Assembly: GCF_017874715.1 (NCBI RefSeq)
Contig: NZ_JAGGLR010000007.1
Location: forward strand, 62,001 to 126,000
Length of the DNA stretch: 64,000 nucleotides
Origin: Streptomyces iranensis
GTDB taxonomy: Bacteria; Actinomycetota; Actinomycetes; Streptomycetales; Streptomycetaceae
Direction of reading: 5' to 3'
The notes beneath the pieces are model-generated. The model was not told where the DNA came from. It ran no database searches and saw only the letters and a program-made list of their open reading frames with translations. A program made the translations under genes and the position numbers. Positions 37,120 through 44,163 of the stretch are shown in pieces. Within the stretch, counting starts at the first letter, position 1, and every line of letters starts with the position of its first letter.

Positions 37120-38252
37120 GTGGTCCTCCGCAGCGGGGCGTCGAGCGCGTCCTCGATCAGACGCGGGGTCAGGTCGGGTCGTACGGTGGCGGAGGTGGCC
37201 ACTGTCAGCGCGGCGGCGGCGTGGCCGTAGCGGGCGGCGTCCACCGGGTCGGCGCCACCGAGCAGGGCGTGGGCGAACGCGCCGAGCATCGCGTCACCGG
37301 CCCCGGTGACGTCCCGCACCTCGGCCGGTGGCGCCTCCAGCGGCACCCGGCCCTCGTCGAGGGTGCTCAGCAGGGAGCCGCGCGCACCGAGCCGCACCCA
37401 CACATGCCGCACCCCGCGCTCATGGAGGGCGGCCACGGCCCGGAGCAGCCCCGGGTCGTCCGCGTCCGCTGCCCCGCCGAGGTCCCGACCGGCGAGCGCG
37501 CCCAGCTCCGCCACGTTCGGCGTGACGGCGAAGACCGGCCGCCCGGCGGCGAACAGCGGGGCCAGCAGCGCCGCCTTGGGGACGCTCACCGGGTCGATCA
37601 GCGTCTGGACACCGGTGGCGGACGCGATGTCCAGGACGTAGGAGAGCACCCGCGTGGAGAGGTTCCCGTCCAGTACCAGCAGACCGGCGTTGCCGATGAG
37701 TTCCCGCGCGGTGTGGAGGTGCTCGGGGGCCAGCGCGTCGGTGGCGGCCATGTCGGCGATGGCCACGACCAGATCGCCGTCGGCGTCCAGCACCGCCGTA
37801 TAGGTGCCGGTGGGATGCGGACCGCGGTGCACATGCTCGATGCGCACCCCGGCGGCCTGGGTCTCGCTCAGCAGCCGCTCCCCCGCCGCGTCCTGCCCCA
37901 CGGCGGCGATGAGATGGGTGGGGGTGCCCAGCCGGGCGAGGTTCTCGGCGATGTTGCGGGCCACCCCGCCGGGGCTGGTGTGGGACCGCCCCGGGTTGCT
38001 GGTGCGGTACGCCACGGGGGCGACGCTGCGCACCTTGATGTCCACGTTGGCCCCGCCGATGACCACCACCGCGTGCTCCTGGCGCAGGATGTAGCCGCGC
38101 CCCAGGATGGCGCCCTTCTTGCCCAGGTTGGAGAGGTGCACATTGACCGCGGTCCGCGTGGTCCCGAGGGCGTCGGCGATGGACTGGGCACCGGCCAGCG
38201 GGTCCCGCCGCAGCAGCGCGAGTATCTCCCGCTCCCTGCGCGTCAGCGTCAT
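37116..38252 (-). CDS. psuK: HTH-PfkB pseudouridine kinase
   Basis: 378 residues. The first ~60 residues are a winged-helix segment (REREILALLRRDPLAGAQSIADALGTTRTAVNVHLSNLGKKGAILGRGYIL); the rest is a PfkB/ribokinase-fold kinase with VVIGGANVDIKV, SPGGVARNIAENLARLG and the catalytic DVTGAGDAMLGAFAHALL near the C-terminus. The fusion of HTH to PfkB and the coupling to psuG mark it as pseudouridine kinase, making pseudouridine 5'-phosphate. The HTH may let it sense the substrate and regulate its own operon (inference). Confidence 0.92.
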   Translation of the reverse strand: MTLTRREREILALLRRDPLAGAQSIADALGTTRTAVNVHLSNLGKKGAILGRGYILRQEHAVVVIGGANVDIKVRSVAPVAYRTSNPGRSHTSPGGVARNIAENLARLGTPTHLIAAVGQDAAGERLLSETQAAGVRIEHVHRGPHPTGTYTAVLDADGDLVVAIADMAATDALAPEHLHTARELIGNAGLLVLDGNLSTRVLSYVLDIASATGVQTLIDPVSVPKAALLAPLFAAGRPVFAVTPNVAELGALAGRDLGGAADADDPGLLRAVAALHERGVRHVWVRLGARGSLLSTLDEGRVPLEAPPAEVRDVTGAGDAMLGAFAHALLGGADPVDAARYGHAAAALTVATSATVRPDLTPRLIEDALDAPLRRTT

Positions 38253-38442
38253 GTTCAGCAGAATAAAGCAAACTTAGCCCGATAAACAGGCCCCATCAGG
38301 GGCCGATGAACAGGCCACCGACGGCCATGGGTTGGCCCAGGAGATCGTAAAAGAACGGCGGATGACATCCTGAGGAGCCATGGCGCGCCGGACACTCTCG
38401 GCAGCGGCCCGGGAACCTGTCCGGTGACGAGGGAGAAGGCCG

Positions 38443-39372
38443 ATGAGACTCTGCTTTCTGGTGGAGGAGCGCTATCGCCATGACGGCATGCCGCGTGAGG
38501 TGATCCGTCAGCTCTCCGCCTGGGGCCACCAGGTGGACGTGGTCCGGCCGGGTCGTTCCCTGATGCGGATGTCCGACGCGGTGCGGGCGGGCAGCCATGA
38601 CGCCTGGGTGCTCAAGACGGTGTCCGGAGGCCCCGGGCTGATGCTGCTGGAGGCCGCGGCGGCGGTCGGGCTGACCACCGTCAACGACGCCCGCTCCATC
38701 CGCGGCGTACGGGACAAGGCCCTGGCGGCCGCCATCGGGCGCAGCCGTGGCCTGCCGATGCCGCCCACCTACGCGGCGGCCCGGCCCGAGGCGCTGGAGG
38801 AGATACCCGAGGCCGAGTTCCCGCTGGTGGTCAAGCCCGCGGACGGCAGTTCGGGGCGGGCCGTGCGGCTGGTGCCGACCCCGGACCGGCTCAGCGCGCT
38901 GCGCGCCGAGCTGGCGGCGGAGGGCATGCTCATCGCCCAGCCGTATGTGCCGAACTCAGGGCTCGACCTCAAGGTGTACTGCGTGGGCGGGGAGTTGTAC
39001 GCCACCGAGCGGGTGTCACCGCTCGGCCCCGACGGGAGCGCACGCGGCCGGCGGGTACCGCTGTCCGCCGAAGTGGCGGCCATCGCCACCGAGGTCGGCG
39101 CGGTCTACGGCCTCGATCTGTACGGGGTGGACGTGCTGCTGGGCCCGGACGGGCCGGTGGTCGTCGATGTGAACGATTTCCCCAGCTTCAAGGAGGTGCC
39201 GGACGCGGCGGCCCGGGTGGGGCGCGCGGTACTGGAGTTGGCACGCGGGGGCGGTGGCCGGTCCGGGCCCGAGCTCGTCGGCGCCCTCGCCGGAGCCGAG
39301 CCGCCGGTGCACACTCCGGAGCCGCCCACGGCCACGAGCCGGATGACGGCGACGGTGAGCGGCGGCCGATGA
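38443..39372 (+). CDS. ATP-grasp ligase, RimK-like (first of a pair)
   Basis: 309 residues. ATP-grasp core: FPLVVKPADGSSGRAVRLV with Lys131 and a Gly-rich loop, LIAQPYVPNSGLDLKVYCVGGEL, and the metal site DLYGVDVLLGPDGPVVVDVNDFPSFKEVP (Asp242, Asn244). RimK/LysX-type ATP-grasp enzymes activate a carboxylate as acyl phosphate and join it to an amine or thiol. The last ~45 residues are a low-complexity tail. Its stop overlaps the next ATP-grasp start (ATGA, 39369-39372), so the pair is co-translated. No precursor peptide or obvious substrate gene is adjacent. Confidence 0.85.
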   Translation: MRLCFLVEERYRHDGMPREVIRQLSAWGHQVDVVRPGRSLMRMSDAVRAGSHDAWVLKTVSGGPGLMLLEAAAAVGLTTVNDARSIRGVRDKALAAAIGRSRGLPMPPTYAAARPEALEEIPEAEFPLVVKPADGSSGRAVRLVPTPDRLSALRAELAAEGMLIAQPYVPNSGLDLKVYCVGGELYATERVSPLGPDGSARGRRVPLSAEVAAIATEVGAVYGLDLYGVDVLLGPDGPVVVDVNDFPSFKEVPDAAARVGRAVLELARGGGGRSGPELVGALAGAEPPVHTPEPPTATSRMTATVSGGR

Positions 39373-40202
39373 GGATCGGGCTGATCACCGCCGACCCCGG
39401 CCATCAACTCCTCGCCGATGCCGCGGCCTTGCTCACCCCACGCCATGAGGTGGTGGCGCTCGACCCGCGTGGCCACGACGGAACCAAGACGCGGGACCCG
39501 GCCTCCGCCGGGGAGCTCGCCGACATGTATCTGCTGAAGGCCCGGACACCGCCCGCGCTGGCGCTCGCCCGGTCCCTGGAGCGGCGTGGCGCCCCGGTGG
39601 TGAACTCCGCCGCGGCCACCGCGTGGTGCCAGGACCGGACGGCGATGGCCGAACGCGCGCTCCGCGCCGGTCTGCCGTTCGCCCCCACCCGTACCGTGGC
39701 CTCCCTCGCCGGGCTGGCGGCGGAGCCGCCCCGTCGTCCCGTCGTCGTCAAGAGCCGTCACAGCCGCCGCCATGACCTGGTGGCCCGCGTGGACGAGGCC
39801 GCACAGCTGCGTGCCCTGACCGCGGACTGGGCGGATGAACCCGTGGTGGTGCAGGACTTCGTCCCGAACGACGGCTGGGACCACAAGCTGTGGGTGGTCG
39901 CGGGCCGGGTGTTCGCCGCGCTGCGCCGGTCGGAGCTGGCGGCCGGCGGCCGCGGTCCGAACCTGCCGCTGGCCCTTGACGCGCTGCCACCGGGCTGCCT
40001 GGATCCGGTGCTCCGGGTCGGTCCGGTATTCTCGCTGGACGTCTACGGCGTGGATCTGATCGACGCGGGCGGCGGCGCGCCACTGATCGTGGACATCAAT
40101 GCCTTCCCGGGAATCCGCGGTCAGGCCGGGGCTCCCGAGGCGCTGGCGGCCCTGGCGCTGCGGACGGCCGAACGGGGCGGACTCACCGTCTCCCACACAT
40201 GA
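39369..40202 (+). CDS. ATP-grasp-like protein (second of a pair), Gly-rich loop altered
   Basis: 277 residues. Same overall plan as the preceding protein: MRIGLITADPGHQLL start, lysine in RPVVVKSRHSRRHDLVARV (Lys128), VVVQDFVPNDGWDHKLWVVAGRVFAALRR, and SLDVYGVDLIDAGGGAPLIVDINAFPGI (Asp242, Asn244). In place of the Gly-Ser-Ser-Gly loop it has His-Ser-Arg-Arg-His, so ATP handling may differ or activity may be lost. It probably works with the preceding ATP-grasp on the same substrate, either as a second ligase or as a subunit. Function unknown. Confidence 0.82.
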   Translation: MRIGLITADPGHQLLADAAALLTPRHEVVALDPRGHDGTKTRDPASAGELADMYLLKARTPPALALARSLERRGAPVVNSAAATAWCQDRTAMAERALRAGLPFAPTRTVASLAGLAAEPPRRPVVVKSRHSRRHDLVARVDEAAQLRALTADWADEPVVVQDFVPNDGWDHKLWVVAGRVFAALRRSELAAGGRGPNLPLALDALPPGCLDPVLRVGPVFSLDVYGVDLIDAGGGAPLIVDINAFPGIRGQAGAPEALAALALRTAERGGLTVSHT

Positions 40203-40363
40203 CCGACACGAGGGAAATACTAGGGGACTCCCGGCCGAAATAGGGGTGGCCGCAGGTCGGATGAGACGGGCAGGGTGGTCTACTGGTCTGCGCGCGACCC
40301 GAGGCACGCGCGTGACAGCCACCCGACAGCCGCCGCAGAGCGAGCGGCACGAAAGGACATCAC

Positions 40364-41119
40364 GTGACCGCAAACCCCACCGGCACAAGCCTGTGGATCA
40401 GGCAGTTCCACCCCGCGCCGGCAGCGGCGACGCGACTCGTCTGCCTGCCCCACGCCGGCGGGTCCGCCTCCTACTACTTCCCCGTCTCCAAGGCCCTCTC
40501 GCCCACGGTCGACGTGCTCGCCGTGCAGTACCCGGGACGCCAGGACCGGCGCCACGAGAAGTGCGTAGACAGCATCGCCGAACTGGCCGACGCGCTGGTG
40601 CCTGAACTGCTGCCCTATACGGACAAACCGGTGGCGCTTTTCGGCCACAGCATGGGCGCCACACTGGCCTTCGAGGTCGCCCTGCGCCTGGAGCAGAAGG
40701 GCGTGACGCCGGTGGCGCTGTTCGCCTCGGGGCGGCGCGCCCCGTCCTGCCACCGTGACGAGTCCGTCCACCTCCGCGACGACGACGGGCTGATCGCCGA
40801 GGTGAAGGGGCTGAGCGGCACCGACACCCAGCTCCTCGGCGACGACGAGGTCCTCCGCATGGTGCTGCCCGCGATCCGCAGCGACTACAAGGCGGCCGAG
40901 ACCTATCGCTACACCCCCGGCCCGCAGCTGGCGACGCCCATCCACGCGCATGTGGGGGACGCCGACCCCAAGGCGACCGTCGAGGAGGCCCGCACCTGGG
41001 GCGAGCACACCACCGGTGGCTTCGACATCCAGGTCTACTCCGGCGGCCACTTCTACCTCAACGACCAGGCGCCGCGGGTGATCGCGTCGATCCGGGACGT
41101 GCTGACCGCGAAGTCCTGA
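40364..41119 (+). CDS. Type II thioesterase (alpha/beta hydrolase)
   Basis: 251 residues. Segments RLVCLPHAGGSASYYFPVSKAL, VQYPGRQDRR, the nucleophile elbow FGHSMGA (Ser near residue 89), HVGDADPKAT (catalytic Asp) and YSGGHFYLNDQ (catalytic His) define a discrete type II thioesterase. Such enzymes hydrolyse wrong or stalled acyl chains from PKS/NRPS carrier proteins in the cytosol. Both PKS loci of the window are more than 10 kb away, so which one it serves, or whether it serves another cluster, cannot be told. GTG at 40364 follows AAAGGA. Confidence 0.9.
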   Translation: MTANPTGTSLWIRQFHPAPAAATRLVCLPHAGGSASYYFPVSKALSPTVDVLAVQYPGRQDRRHEKCVDSIAELADALVPELLPYTDKPVALFGHSMGATLAFEVALRLEQKGVTPVALFASGRRAPSCHRDESVHLRDDDGLIAEVKGLSGTDTQLLGDDEVLRMVLPAIRSDYKAAETYRYTPGPQLATPIHAHVGDADPKATVEEARTWGEHTTGGFDIQVYSGGHFYLNDQAPRVIASIRDVLTAKS

Positions 41120-41142
41120 ACACCCGCCCGGCCGCAGGGCGT

Positions 41143-42357
41143 TCAGCCGCCTGGTTGGTGGGTCAGGACGGTCCGTATGTAGTCCTCGACGGTGGCGTCC
41201 AGGCCCACGTCCCGGCTGGCCCGCTCGGACAACAGCCAGCGGTGTTCCAGCAGTTCGTAGTAGATCTGCGCGGTGTCGGTGGCACCGCGCAGTTCCTTGG
41301 GGACGGTCCGCACGGTGGGCCGGAAGACATCGCGGACCCACCGGTGGGCGAGCACCTCCGGGCGGGCGCCGAGCGGATCGCCGGGCGCGTAGTCGTCCTG
41401 GGTGGCCATCCAGGTCTCCAGGTCGTTCAGGAGGCTGCGGGCCTGGTTCTCCTCCGCGTCGAGCCCGGTCAGCCGCAGCAGCTGCCGCTGGTGGTGGCCC
41501 GCGTCCACGACCTTGGGCACGAAGGTGACGGTGTCGCCGTCGGGCGAGCGCTCGATCTGCATCTCCGCGACGTCGAACCCGAGGTCGTTCAGGCGCCGGA
41601 CACGCTGGTCGATGGCGTGGCGCTGGGCGACCGGATAGACCGACTGACGGGTCAGCTCATGCCACAGGTCGCAGTAGCGCTCGACGATGGCCTGGCCGAA
41701 GAGCACCGGGTCGACCGAGGGGTGCAGCGATCCGCCGGCCTCCAGGTCCATCAGCTCGCCCGCGATGTTCACCCGCGCCACCTCGACGTCGTACTCCCGC
41801 TGTCCGCTGGTGAGCCTCGGCTGGATCTGCCCGGTCTCGGCGTCCACCAGATAGGCGGCGTACGCGCCCGCGTCGCGCCGGAAGAGGGTGTTGGACAGCG
41901 AGCAGTCGCCCCAGGCGAACCCCGCCAGATGCAACCGCACCAGCAGCACGGCGAGCGCGTCGAGCAGCCGTCTGATGGTGCTGGGCCGCATGGTCGTCTG
42001 GAACATCGACCGGTACGGCTGCGACCCCACCAGATGGCGGGTGATCAGCGCCGGTTCCAGCGGATCGCCGTGCTCGTCGGTGCGCCCGGTCACCACCGCG
42101 AGCGCGTCCACCGCGGGCACCGCGAGCCGGTCCAGATCGCGCAGCAGCCCGTACTCCCGCACCGCCGCCCACTCGCCGACCTCCTTGACCGCCACGATCT
42201 CGCCGCCCGCCTGCGCGAAGCGGACGACATGGCGGGAGATGCCCCTGGGCAGCGCGACCAGGTGCTCCTCCGGCCACTCCGCCAGCGGGACGTTCCACGG
42301 CAGATCGAGCAGGGACGCCGGATGCTCGGGCGAGGTGGCGGTGATCTGCAGCTCCAT
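41143..42357 (-). CDS. DUF4032 kinase-like protein
   Basis: 404 residues. The N-terminal half resembles a lipopolysaccharide/Ser-Thr kinase fold: IVAVKEVGEWAAVREYGLLRDLDRL, LITRHLVGSQPYRSMF, and LHLAGFAWGDCSLSNTLFRRDAGAYAAYLVDAETGQ, which supplies the Asp/Asn and second Asp expected for catalysis. The C-terminal part (about 270-400) is the DUF4032 domain. No substrate is known for the family. It is convergent with the thioesterase and divergent from the SDR, so the operator region upstream could serve either direction. Confidence 0.82.
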   Translation of the reverse strand: MELQITATSPEHPASLLDLPWNVPLAEWPEEHLVALPRGISRHVVRFAQAGGEIVAVKEVGEWAAVREYGLLRDLDRLAVPAVDALAVVTGRTDEHGDPLEPALITRHLVGSQPYRSMFQTTMRPSTIRRLLDALAVLLVRLHLAGFAWGDCSLSNTLFRRDAGAYAAYLVDAETGQIQPRLTSGQREYDVEVARVNIAGELMDLEAGGSLHPSVDPVLFGQAIVERYCDLWHELTRQSVYPVAQRHAIDQRVRRLNDLGFDVAEMQIERSPDGDTVTFVPKVVDAGHHQRQLLRLTGLDAEENQARSLLNDLETWMATQDDYAPGDPLGARPEVLAHRWVRDVFRPTVRTVPKELRGATDTAQIYYELLEHRWLLSERASRDVGLDATVEDYIRTVLTHQPGG

Positions 42358-42395
42358 GGCACCCCAGTGTGCGGTACGGAAGTGTCATCGGAGCC

Positions 42396-42433
42396 GGTCG
42401 TACGGCGGCCCGACGGTCGTACGGCGGCCCGAC
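42396..42433. repeat. Two perfect 19-bp tandem copies
   Basis: GGTCGTACGGCGGCCCGAC is repeated at 42396-42414 and 42415-42433 in the intergenic region between the DUF4032 gene and the SDR. It lies 39 bases upstream of the DUF4032 start and just before the palindromic operators. It may be a slippage duplication or a protein-binding direct repeat. Confidence 0.8.
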
Positions 42434-42445
42434 GCACGATCAAAT

Positions 42446-42501
42446 GGACAGAATCTGTCCGGATACATACGCTGAAGATCCAATCGGACAAGATCTGTCC
42501 G
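42446..42501 (+). promoter_or_regulatory. Two palindromic operators upstream of the SDR gene
   Basis: GGACAGAATCTGTCC (42446-42460) is a perfect 15-bp palindrome, and CGGACAAGATCTGTCCG (42485-42501) is a second, near-perfect one. Centres are 40 bases apart, close to four helical turns, and the second ends 50 bases before the SDR start. They look like paired sites for a dimeric TetR/MarR-like repressor; the AraC regulator downstream is a less natural reader of perfect palindromes. A low-GC stretch between them could hold the -10/-35. Confidence 0.75.
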
Positions 42502-42550
42502 TTCAGGGAGGCCGCCGCGACAGGACCGACACCTCGAAGGGAGCCCGTGC

Positions 42551-43339
42551 ATGAGCCACCTCGCCGGCACCACCGCGGTGATCACAGGAGCTGCCGAGGG
42601 CCTCGGCTACGCCATCGCGGACGCCTTCGCGGTGGCGGGCGCCCACTTGGTGCTGCTCGCCCATGACGGGGACAAGCTGGAGCGGGCCCGCCACACCCTG
42701 GCCGGACACGGCACCACCGTACGCGGACTCCGCGTGGACCTCGCCGACCCCGGCGCCGCCACCGCCGCCGCACGTCAGGTGCTCGCGCTCACCGAGCGGG
42801 TGGACACCCTGGTCAACAACGCGGGCACGGCACACTTCAGCCCGCTCGCCCAGACCTCGGCCGACTCCTTCGACGCCATGCTGCACCACAATGTCCGGGT
42901 GCCCTTCCTCCTCGCGCAGGCGCTGCTGCCCGCGCTCATCGAGGGGCGTGGCAGCATCATCAACATCAGCAGCTACTGGGCCCATACGGCGTCCGCCGAC
43001 CGGCCGTCCGCGGCCTACTCCGCCACGCGTGGCGCCATCAACGCGATGACCCGGGCGCTCGCCAATGAACTGGGCCCGTCCGGGGTCCGGGTGGTCGGCA
43101 TCGCCCCCGGCGCCGTACCCGCCCCGGCGTGTGAACGGGACCGCCTCACCGCGCTGAGCGCCGGGGAGCGGTACGGAGCCGGTCACGCCCCGGACGGCCA
43201 TCCGCCGGGCCGGGCCGGTGAACCCCATGAGGTGGCCGCCGCCGCGGCCTTCCTCGCCTCCCCCCGGGCCGGGTGGACCACCGGCACCATCATGAACGTG
43301 GACGGCGCCGATGTGGACGGCGCCCTGGCCGTCCGCTGA
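42551..43339 (+). CDS. Short-chain dehydrogenase/reductase with Tyr-x3-Arg in place of Tyr-x3-Lys
   Basis: 262 residues, classical SDR length. Coenzyme motif TGAAEGLGYAIA (about 11-22), LVNNAGTAHFSPL, the Ser of IINISSYWA and the Tyr of AAYSATRGAINAMTRALANEL. The catalytic Tyr is followed by Arg where the family has Lys, which would alter proton relay or cofactor binding. The C-terminal WTTGTIMNVDGADVDGA is typical. Substrate unknown. ATG at 42551 follows GAAGGGAG. The AraC gene starts 62 bases downstream, suggesting a two-gene operon behind the palindromic operators. Confidence 0.88.
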   Translation: MSHLAGTTAVITGAAEGLGYAIADAFAVAGAHLVLLAHDGDKLERARHTLAGHGTTVRGLRVDLADPGAATAAARQVLALTERVDTLVNNAGTAHFSPLAQTSADSFDAMLHHNVRVPFLLAQALLPALIEGRGSIINISSYWAHTASADRPSAAYSATRGAINAMTRALANELGPSGVRVVGIAPGAVPAPACERDRLTALSAGERYGAGHAPDGHPPGRAGEPHEVAAAAAFLASPRAGWTTGTIMNVDGADVDGALAVR

Positions 43340-43400
43340 CGGCCGCGGCGGGATCCACGCCCCGGCCACCGGCTCCGGTGGCCGATACCATGAGGCCGCG

Positions 43401-44147
43401 ATGGAGAGAATCCGCCACACTCCCCGGGCGACGACGGGCCAGCGCCCGCTGCCCGCCGGTGGTGGCATCGACGCTCACCGGCATGACGAGCACCAGATCG
43501 TCTACGCCGGGCGCGGGGTGCTGGCGGTCACCACCGACGCGGGCAGCTGGATCGCGCCCGCCAACCGGGCGCTCTGGATTCCGGCGGGGACCGTCCATGA
43601 GCACCGCGCGTACGGCGCCACCGAGCTCCATCTGGTGGGGCTGGCGGTGGCGGACAACCCGCTGCAGCTGGAGCAGCCCGCGGTACTCGGCGTCGGCCCG
43701 CTGCTGCGCGAGCTGATCATCGAGTACACCGCGCGGCCGGCGGACCTCGGCGCCGAACGCCGCCGGCTGCGGGCCGTACTGCTCGATCAGCTCCGCCGGT
43801 GTGCCGAGCAGCCGGTGCATGTGCCCGCCGCCAGGGATCCGCGCCTGGCGGCGGTGTGTTCCGTGCTCCACGGCGACCCGGCGGACAACCGGACCCTGCG
43901 GCAGCTCGGCGCCGCGGTCGGGGTCGGGGAGCGCACCCTGACCCGGCTGTGCGGGGCGGAGCTGGGGATGACCTTTCCGCAGTGGCGCACCCAGCTGCGG
44001 CTGCACCACGCCCTGCGGCTGCTGGCCGAGGGCGTCCCGGTCACGGCCGTGGCCCATCGCTGCGGCTGGGCGTCCAGCAGCGCCTTCATCGATGTCTTCC
44101 GCCGGGCCTTCGGCCACACCCCCGGTGCCCATCGCGCGCTCGGCTGA
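43401..44147 (+). CDS. AraC-family transcriptional regulator with cupin sensor domain
   Basis: 248 residues. N-terminal cupin-like domain about 10-100 (IDAHRHDEHQIVYAGRGVLAVTT, ANRALWIPAGTVHEHRA), then a double helix-turn-helix about 150-248 (RTLRQLGAAVGVGERTLTRLCGAELGMTFPQWRTQLRLHHALRLLAEGVPVTAVAHRCGWASSSAFIDVFRRAFGHTPGAHR). ATG at 43401 is chosen because MERIRHTPRATTGQ leads directly into the cupin; earlier in-frame codons reach into the SDR gene. It likely regulates the adjacent SDR. Ligand unknown. Confidence 0.9.
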   Translation: MERIRHTPRATTGQRPLPAGGGIDAHRHDEHQIVYAGRGVLAVTTDAGSWIAPANRALWIPAGTVHEHRAYGATELHLVGLAVADNPLQLEQPAVLGVGPLLRELIIEYTARPADLGAERRRLRAVLLDQLRRCAEQPVHVPAARDPRLAAVCSVLHGDPADNRTLRQLGAAVGVGERTLTRLCGAELGMTFPQWRTQLRLHHALRLLAEGVPVTAVAHRCGWASSSAFIDVFRRAFGHTPGAHRALG

Positions 44148-44163
44148 CACCCCGCGCCCGCGT

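Noticed and set aside
38380..38427. 15-codon ORF just upstream of the ATP-grasp pair as a possible graspetide precursor
   Set aside because: The ribosome-like GAGGAG is too close to the ATG and there is no Thr/Ser-rich core with Asp/Glu acceptors.
40261..40605. Plus-strand frame from ATG 40261 overlapping the thioesterase gene
   Set aside because: It runs out of frame through a gene with clear thioesterase motifs, with no support of its own.
40364..41119. Assigning the type II thioesterase to one of the two PKS loci
   Set aside because: It is more than 10 kb from the right PKS and more than 20 kb from the left one, and lies among unrelated genes. No sequence evidence links it to either.
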